Origin: Saccoglossus kowalevskii
Taxonomy: Eukaryota; Hemichordata; Enteropneusta; Harrimaniidae
DNA: 25,146 nucleotides
Assembly: GCF_000003605.2 (NCBI RefSeq)
Contig: NW_003116448.1
Location: 241,706-266,851, forward strand
Direction: 5' to 3'
Made by a program: the position numbers and the translations under genes. The notes below the pieces were generated by a model that did not search any database, had not been told where the DNA came from, and saw only the letters and a program-made list of their open reading frames with translations. Below are positions 24,301 through 25,146 of the stretch, piece by piece. Every line of letters begins with the position of its first letter. The first letter of the stretch is position 1.

Positions 24301-25134
24301 ATGTGTAGCTATTAAGCTTTTGTCATTTGCATCTTATGTGATTTTCATTCAATCAACAACTTACCAGTGTTAGTTCCTCCAGTAAGCACCCAGGCACCTG
24401 TGGTTTTGGCAGCTTTCTGTAATCCCTTGCTGAAAACTCTTTTCAACTTTGGTTGAAGGTCAAAGTCTTGAATTCCACCATGGATTGATATTACTAACTT
24501 GGGTAGTTCCAATTTCCATTCTTCACGAAGTAGTTCCAACATAGATTCTGGTGGTGTGTCATGTGACAGTCGTATATACTAAGAAATGGAACATGATATC
24601 AAAATATTTCATCGCAATGCAGTGTATATATACAAATAAAAACATAATACATAATGCCACGATTGTTTTTACTGGTACACGTACAATGTATCATTCAGTG
24701 AAGATACAATTTTCAATGTTAGCACTTCCAGGTTTACCCGGTATATGCACTGTGGTAAAAATGATTAATATGGTGAATTTTCGGTCAATATTCAGTTTAT
24801 ACAAAAAAAATAATGGCTGAGACCTGGCTCTGAAATGGCTGAAATGTTTAATTTTGATGAATGTTTTTGTTACGCACTGTATCGGTAACACTTTTGCGTC
24901 CAGTGTAAACAAAAGAAAATGTATCAATATGACATCAATAATCTTGAACACAACTTCGCTGTTACCTGTGCCTTATTGGCTTGTCCAGATCCTTTGAATT
25001 CAAGTAAGCCATATGAATCAGTTGGTGACACTACAGTGTGTTTCTCTGGAGACCACTTTTCAGTAGCTGATGACTTGAGGTGTGTCGTTTGTGTCAGATG
25101 AGCATGACTCGCAAACAGCTTGCCACATCCACAT
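188..25134 (-). CDS. TRPM-family cation channel, N-terminal cytoplasmic region, 13 exons (partial both ends)
   Basis: Joining the exons 25134-24966, 24578-24365, 12064-11940, 11523-11352, 11193-11019, 10674-10551, 8885-8712, 8022-7888, 7377-7330, 4996-4856, 3144-2879, 1823-1595 and 343-188 gives 2128 nt, one open frame of 709 codons after one leading base. All acceptors are AG and all donors GT. Family marks seen: a Cys-Gly-Cys-Gly start, [95 protein letters not shown] and [15 protein letters not shown] proteins are tetrameric membrane cation channels carrying Ca2+, Mg2+ or Zn2+; this cytoplasmic half forms the MHR1-4 ring. The sequence sits closest to the TRPM1/3/6/7 group (inferred from recalled family motifs). 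Membrane helices, pore, TRP box, coiled coil and any C-terminal kinase or Nudix domain are outside the window, so exact subtype is open. No frameshift or internal stop was seen. Confidence 0.93.
344..1594 (-). other. Intron 12
   Basis: Phase 0 intron of 1251 bp between the last two exons. Short open frames on the minus strand at 674-859 and 990-1244 have no recognisable protein character. I see no repeat element or RNA gene here. Confidence 0.8.
1595..1823 (-). CDS. TRPM exon 12 (residues 582-657), MHR4 region
   Basis: Acceptor ttgatcag, donor GTAGGA, phase 2 in and phase 0 out. The first base completes a serine codon, then [55 protein letters not shown] and [27 protein letters not shown]-x-C-x-Q-x-L-L and D-M-W-M-G-x-L-x-M-R-K-N are TRPM1/3/6/7 signatures immediately upstream of the membrane domain. 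Confidence 0.95.
1824..2878 (-). other. Intron 11
   Basis: Phase 2 intron of 1055 bp. Its centre is occupied by a decayed copy of the dispersed repeat family described at 1957-2480; the rest is AT-rich with poly-A runs. Confidence 0.8.
1957..2480 (+). repeat. Dispersed repeat family A, copy 1
   Basis: Shares with the copies near 5040, 6200 and 23430 the ordered words cttagaaagaa, gtgctgagg, ttaaaattaatt, a tatgcaaattaggt block, taattaatatgcac, ggtctgtg(g/c)attatccc, agagcacctat and a gtggttcttgaga block. The order is partly duplicated inside the element. It has no coding capacity; all five copies found lie in the same orientation. Confidence 0.7.
2879..3144 (-). CDS. TRPM exon 11 (residues 493-580), MHR4 region
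   Basis: Acceptor aaacag, donor GTATGC, phase 0 in and phase 2 out, 88 codons plus two bases. A polar linker with M-A-D-M-D-D leads into [48 protein letters not shown] and [22 protein letters not shown] is almost invariant in TRPM1/3/6/7. The Met codon at 3121-3123 could look like a start, but the frame continues upstream to a good acceptor and the protein is conserved through it. The frame also runs beyond the donor with no family match. Confidence 0.95.
3145..4855 (-). other. Intron 10
   Basis: Phase 0 intron of 1711 bp. A relatively CpG-rich island sits at about 3225-3600, with an acATGGCTGCC context at 3342 on the plus strand. A TACCGGTA palindrome occurs at 3924-3931. The remainder is AT-rich and shows nothing recognisable. 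Confidence 0.8.
4856..4996 (-). CDS. TRPM exon 10 (residues 446-492)
   Basis: Acceptor ttctgtag, donor GTAAGC, phase 0 at both ends, 47 codons. Starts with an Asn-rich N-N-H-N-S-Q, then [19 protein letters not shown], a Y-T-R-K-K-F-K basic stretch and a divergent tail ending T-P-L-R. L-I-D-I-G-x-V-x-E-x-L-M-G-G-A-Y-R is a clear family signature. The G-P-K-R-P-K-A-L motif that follows in vertebrate TRPM3 and TRPM7 is missing. Confidence 0.93.
5040..5800 (+). repeat. Dispersed repeat family A, copy 2 (internally reiterated)
   Basis: Begins with the cttagaaagaagttcgatgtgctggg head. It then carries at least three reiterations of the module atgcaaattaggtaataaat / aaaactaatcaggtctgtgc / gagcatctatgtaccaag / tttcattgaaat, seen ending near 5415, 5545, 5660 and 5790. 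The repeated module is about 120-130 bp. No open reading frame or terminal repeat supports a self-moving element. Confidence 0.75.
6190..6600 (+). repeat. Dispersed repeat family A, copy 3
   Basis: Two modules (about 6255-6400 and 6425-6560), each reading tatgcaaattag-taattaatat, cattg/atcc-agagcatctt/g, atcaagtttcatcaaaa and ggttctt-agatat. It closes with gaacggacagacacacagac at 6570-6589, the same type of end seen near 23727. Confidence 0.75.
7330..7377 (-). CDS. TRPM exon 9, 48-nt short exon (residues 430-445)
   Basis: Acceptor aattgcag, donor GTAAGG, 16 codons reading [19 protein letters not shown]-x-L-x-R-D-x-K-K is a conserved TRPM motif. Both flanking introns are phase 0, so skipping this exon would keep the frame and remove only this motif. 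Confidence 0.9.
7378..7887 (-). other. Intron 8
   Basis: Phase 0 intron of 510 bp, AT-rich; a plus-strand open frame at 7427-7636 shows no protein character. I see nothing else in it. Confidence 0.8.
7888..8022 (-). CDS. TRPM exon 8 (residues 385-429)
   Basis: Acceptor cttgcag, donor GTGAGT, phase 0 at both ends, 45 codons. Reads [19 protein letters not shown], then [20 protein letters not shown] and EDLYNI. This is the ankyrin-like MHR3 helix pair (L-E-x-x-M-x-D-A-L-x-x-D-R-V-x-F-V-K-L-L-x-x-N-G-V). The long charged insertion found here in TRPM7 is absent. Confidence 0.94.
8023..8711 (-). other. Intron 7
   Basis: Phase 0 intron of 689 bp. Apart from the C13/(CA)7 tract at 8383-8410 and T-rich runs near 8455-8480 I see nothing functional. 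Confidence 0.8.
8383..8410. repeat. Poly-C tract joined to a CA microsatellite
   Basis: Thirteen consecutive C residues (8383-8395), one T, then seven CA units (8397-8410). On the transcribed minus strand this is (TG)7 followed by G13. Confidence 0.95.
8712..8885 (-). CDS. TRPM exon 7 (residues 327-384)
   Basis: Acceptor tttgatag, donor GTAAGA, phase 0 at both ends, 58 codons. Starts ITVFRM, followed by an acidic D-D-D-E-S-E-D run, [31 protein letters not shown] and [10 protein letters not shown]. The I/L-T-V-F-R-M, A-I-L-T-A-L-L-K and D-Q-L-x-L-x-L-A-W-x-R-x-D-I-A patterns are typical of the group. The acidic run replaces the G-S-E-G-x-x-D seen in vertebrate members. Confidence 0.94.
8886..10550 (-). 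other. Intron 6
   Basis: Phase 0 intron of 1665 bp. It contains a TACCGGTA palindrome at 10286-10293 and a plus-strand open frame at 9746-9961 that I judge to be chance. No repeat family or RNA gene recognised. Confidence 0.8.
10551..10674 (-). CDS. TRPM exon 6 (residues 286-326)
   Basis: Acceptor gtatctag, donor GTAAGT, phase 2 in and phase 0 out. It reads [20 protein letters not shown], then [13 protein letters not shown], and C-I-R-R-R-D-L. L-R-x-Q-L-L-V-T-I-Q-x-T-F and the closing basic-x-x-L match the helical stretch that links MHR1/2 to MHR3 in TRPM1/3/6/7. Confidence 0.94.
10675..11018 (-). other. Intron 5
   Basis: Phase 2 intron of 344 bp. The only internal structure is a loose duplication: catatttatgtacaa with a preceding c-cttcacttacccatc-like stretch occurs at about 10900-10945 and again across the donor at about 11005-11046. 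Confidence 0.75.
11019..11193 (-). CDS. TRPM exon 5 (residues 228-284)
   Basis: Acceptor gttatag, donor GTAAGT, phase 1 in and phase 2 out. It begins [15 protein letters not shown] and continues [34 protein letters not shown] and VHKYAGDD. The V-E-G-G-P-N and V-x-C-D-G-S-G-R-A-x-D motifs are diagnostic for the TRPM SLOG-like domain; the second glycine-rich loop lies in the nucleotide-pocket region in TRPM2. The upstream intron is only 158 bp. Confidence 0.95.
11352..11523 (-). CDS. TRPM exon 4 (residues 170-226)
   Basis: Acceptor tttgcag after a poly-pyrimidine run, donor GTGAGT, ends in phase 1. It starts [11 protein letters not shown], then [36 protein letters not shown] and RISS. The H-S/T-H-F-x-L-x-D-N-G-T-x-G-x-Y-G-A-E-x-x-L-R-R core is one of the most conserved TRPM signatures. 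An open frame continues past the donor for a few codons but has no family match there, so the GTGAGT at 11351 is used. Confidence 0.95.
11524..11939 (-). other. Intron 3
   Basis: Phase 0 intron of 416 bp. Open frames on both strands (11517-11813 and 11620-11820) overlap here but show no family resemblance or codon structure; nothing else seen. Confidence 0.8.
11940..12064 (-). CDS. TRPM exon 3 (residues 129-169)
   Basis: Acceptor cacatag, donor GTAAGT, phase 1 in and phase 0 out. Two bases complete the glycine left by exon 2, then VTVHVGDSL, a basic R-S-V-R-M-R-G-R stretch, [12 protein letters not shown] and a terminal LLGRD. H-V-G-D, I-G-I-A-P-W-G and the G-R-D end are near invariant in the TRPM1/3/6/7 group, which confirms the join across the very long intron 2. 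Confidence 0.95.
14220..14400 (+). repeat. Dispersed repeat family A, copy 4 (truncated)
   Basis: Retains agcatgcaaattagct, tgtaccgtaccaagtttcaa and agttaattaatatgcacag in the family order, much diverged. It ends about 50 bp before the 33-bp minisatellite begins. Confidence 0.6.
14449..15646. repeat. 33-bp minisatellite, 37 copies
   Basis: Each unit carries CAGCTGTATTCATATG followed by CAGATTGTAAATTGCTA on the plus strand. I count 37 units by the CATATGCAG core; one reads CACATG and one lacks a G. The left third contains 32-bp units (tgtaattgcta or tgtaattacta variants) and a few damaged units near 14920-14975. The right two thirds are nearly pure 33-bp units that vary mainly at cagctg/cagttg and at gctac/gttac/tctac. 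Because 33 is divisible by three, several frames stay open for 200 or more codons on both strands; these are not taken as genes. Confidence 0.97.
15753..15766. repeat. TG microsatellite
   Basis: Seven TG units about 100 bp beyond the end of the 33-bp minisatellite. Confidence 0.9.
16603..16777. repeat. Perfect 22-bp inverted repeat with 131-bp spacer
   Basis: Arms at 16603-16624 and 16756-16777 are exact reverse complements (left arm begins TGGTGATTGCTAAC and ends TTTCCAGA). The pairing breaks at once on both sides. Just inside and outside the right arm, gcgacctgatggctctg and gcaacctgacggttctg form a diverged direct repeat. Confidence 0.85.
19714..20070. repeat. Diverged direct repeat pair, part of an old element
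   Basis: The 33-nt blocks 19714-19746 and 20038-20070 align without gaps at 27 of 33 positions (shared core ggtcacacc and actct). Both are followed about 30-35 nt later by tgtcctac. A 9-bp perfect stem with a 5-nt loop sits between them (19870-19892). Confidence 0.6.
19787..19800. promoter_or_regulatory. X-box-like sequence (RFX-type)
   Basis: GTTGCCATGACAAT matches the palindromic RFX X-box pattern GT-H-N-Y-Y-AT-R-R-N-AAC at all but the final base. Located inside intron 2 of the channel gene and within an old repeat, so function is uncertain. Confidence 0.3.
20880..21400. repeat. Hairpin-ended interspersed element (non-autonomous type)
   Basis: Three internal modules each start tatcaaagca (20954, 21118, 21267) and continue with gaacttgc/ggacttgc, aacaagaa and accaaaaat words, at spacings of 164 and 149 bp. 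They are followed by a gacacggacgacagacg run and a terminal hairpin, AAGCTCC (21363-21369) pairing with GGAGCTT (21389-21395), then poly-A. No coding capacity. The layout resembles short non-autonomous elements common in marine invertebrate genomes; the class is not determined. Confidence 0.6.
21677..23075. repeat. 83-bp tandem array, 17 copies
   Basis: Units read cccttcaatttgaaatatac, atattcgtaccacaactc, aacaagcatctaagaaatg, aaacacctaaataccaatt, aacagtg. Copies begin at about 21677, 21760, 21842, 21925, 22008, 22091 and so on to about 22997. Most are 83 bp; two are 82 bp (aacaggccc) and one has a 3-bp deletion near 22460. The left half has mostly accacaactc, the right half accaccactc. Frames shift at each unit, so short open frames here are meaningless. 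Confidence 0.97.
23430..23755 (+). repeat. Dispersed repeat family A, copy 5
   Basis: Head gcttagaaagaactcccgtg, then gaaggtattggaggcatgaa, gtaaattaggtaattaatat, aaactaatcaggtctgcgca, agtatctatgcaccaagttt, ttcttgagatatcagtag and a closing acagacgaacacaaac. It is the cleanest copy, with a single module rather than the reiterated form near 5040. Confidence 0.75.
24209..24226. promoter_or_regulatory. Perfect 18-bp palindrome matching an RFX X-box
   Basis: TTGTTTCCATGGAAACAA is its own reverse complement and its central 14 bases fit the RFX X-box pattern at every position. It lies 139 nt inside intron 2, downstream of exon 2. The match is seen; any binding is inference. Confidence 0.4.
24365..24578 (-). 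CDS. TRPM exon 2 (residues 57-127), first half of MHR1/2 SLOG-like domain
   Basis: Acceptor tttcttag, donor GTAAGT, ends in phase 1. The exon reads [10 protein letters not shown], then [18 protein letters not shown], a Q-D-F-x-L-Q-P-K-L stretch, and [12 protein letters not shown] at the end. The paired glycine motifs are the hallmark of the TRPM N-terminal domain, a Rossmann-like SLOG fold that in TRPM2 binds ADP-ribose. Whether this protein binds a nucleotide cannot be told. The codon for the last glycine is split across the 12.3-kb intron that follows. Confidence 0.95.
24579..24965 (-). other. Intron 1 of window
   Basis: Phase 0 intron of 387 bp between the first two exons. Small open frames occur on both strands; nothing recognisable. 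Confidence 0.8.
24966..25134 (-). CDS. TRPM exon 1 of window (residues 1-56)
   Basis: Acceptor is a T-rich tract ending ttccag at the window edge; donor is GTAACA. It begins with one base finishing a codon from an upstream exon, then reads [10 protein letters not shown], followed by [20 protein letters not shown] and a Gly-Gln-Ala-Asn-Lys stretch ending in phase 0. The Cys-Gly-Cys-Gly start and the W-S...H-T...S-P-T-D-x-Y-G-x-x-E-F pattern are standard for the extreme N-terminal part of TRPM1/3/6/7. In those proteins it is preceded by a short run of residues, so the true start codon should lie in one or more exons beyond the right edge. Confidence 0.93.
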
Positions 25135-25146
25135 CTGGAAAAAAAA

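Larger units (their letters stand above)
12065..24364 (-). other. Intron 2, 12.3 kb, repeat-rich
   Basis: Phase 1 intron separating the glycine codon shared by exons 2 and 3. It is longer than all other introns in the window combined. It holds the 33-bp minisatellite, the 83-bp tandem array, two copies of repeat family A, a hairpin-ended element, a 22-bp inverted repeat and X-box-like palindromes. Between them, 12065-13200, 15770-16590, 16800-18030 and 18270-19480 show no gene, repeat or RNA that I can support. Confidence 0.85.

Noticed and set aside
1..25146. tRNA or rRNA genes
   Set aside because: No B-box-like GGTTCGA stretch with matching arms and no conserved ribosomal core was seen on either strand by eye; a covariance search would settle it.

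Overview
The window reads as animal nuclear DNA. It is AT-rich (roughly two thirds A+T by eye) with long repeat-laden introns, and every exon I can read is bounded by GT-AG splice sites. Only one gene is supported: the middle-to-N-terminal cytoplasmic part of a TRPM cation channel on the minus strand. The splice style, the many ACATGTA and TACCGGTA palindromes and the decayed repeat families suggest a marine invertebrate. I cannot name the phylum from sequence alone.

Thirteen exons run from 25134 down to 188 and join in a single open frame of 709 codons with matching intron phases at every junction. Residues 1-330 of this fragment are the TRPM homology region with its SLOG-like glycine motifs. 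Residues 330-660 are the MHR3/MHR4 (ankyrin-like) part. Residues 658-709 are the stretch just before the first membrane helix. The start codon, 5' exons, membrane domain, pore and C-terminus lie outside the window. The best family match is the TRPM1/3/6/7 (alpha) group.

Layout, in gene order: exons 1-2 (25134-24365); a 12.3-kb intron 2 (24364-12065) with two large tandem arrays, an 83-bp repeat (17 copies, 21677-23075) and a 33-bp minisatellite (37 copies, 14449-15646), plus several old repeat elements; the compact exon 3-6 cluster (12064-10551); exons 7-9 (8885-7330); then exons 10-13 (4996-188), separated by 1-2.3-kb introns carrying copies of one dispersed repeat family.

No tRNA, rRNA, CRISPR, intact transposase or second gene was found. 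The 'system' here is an ordinary sensory/ion-homeostasis channel gene. What deserves a second look is in its introns: a dense, helically phased E-box minisatellite, an 83-bp array with higher-order structure that places acceptor-like sites on the transcribed strand, RFX X-box-like palindromes, a perfect 22-bp inverted repeat and a hairpin-ended element.
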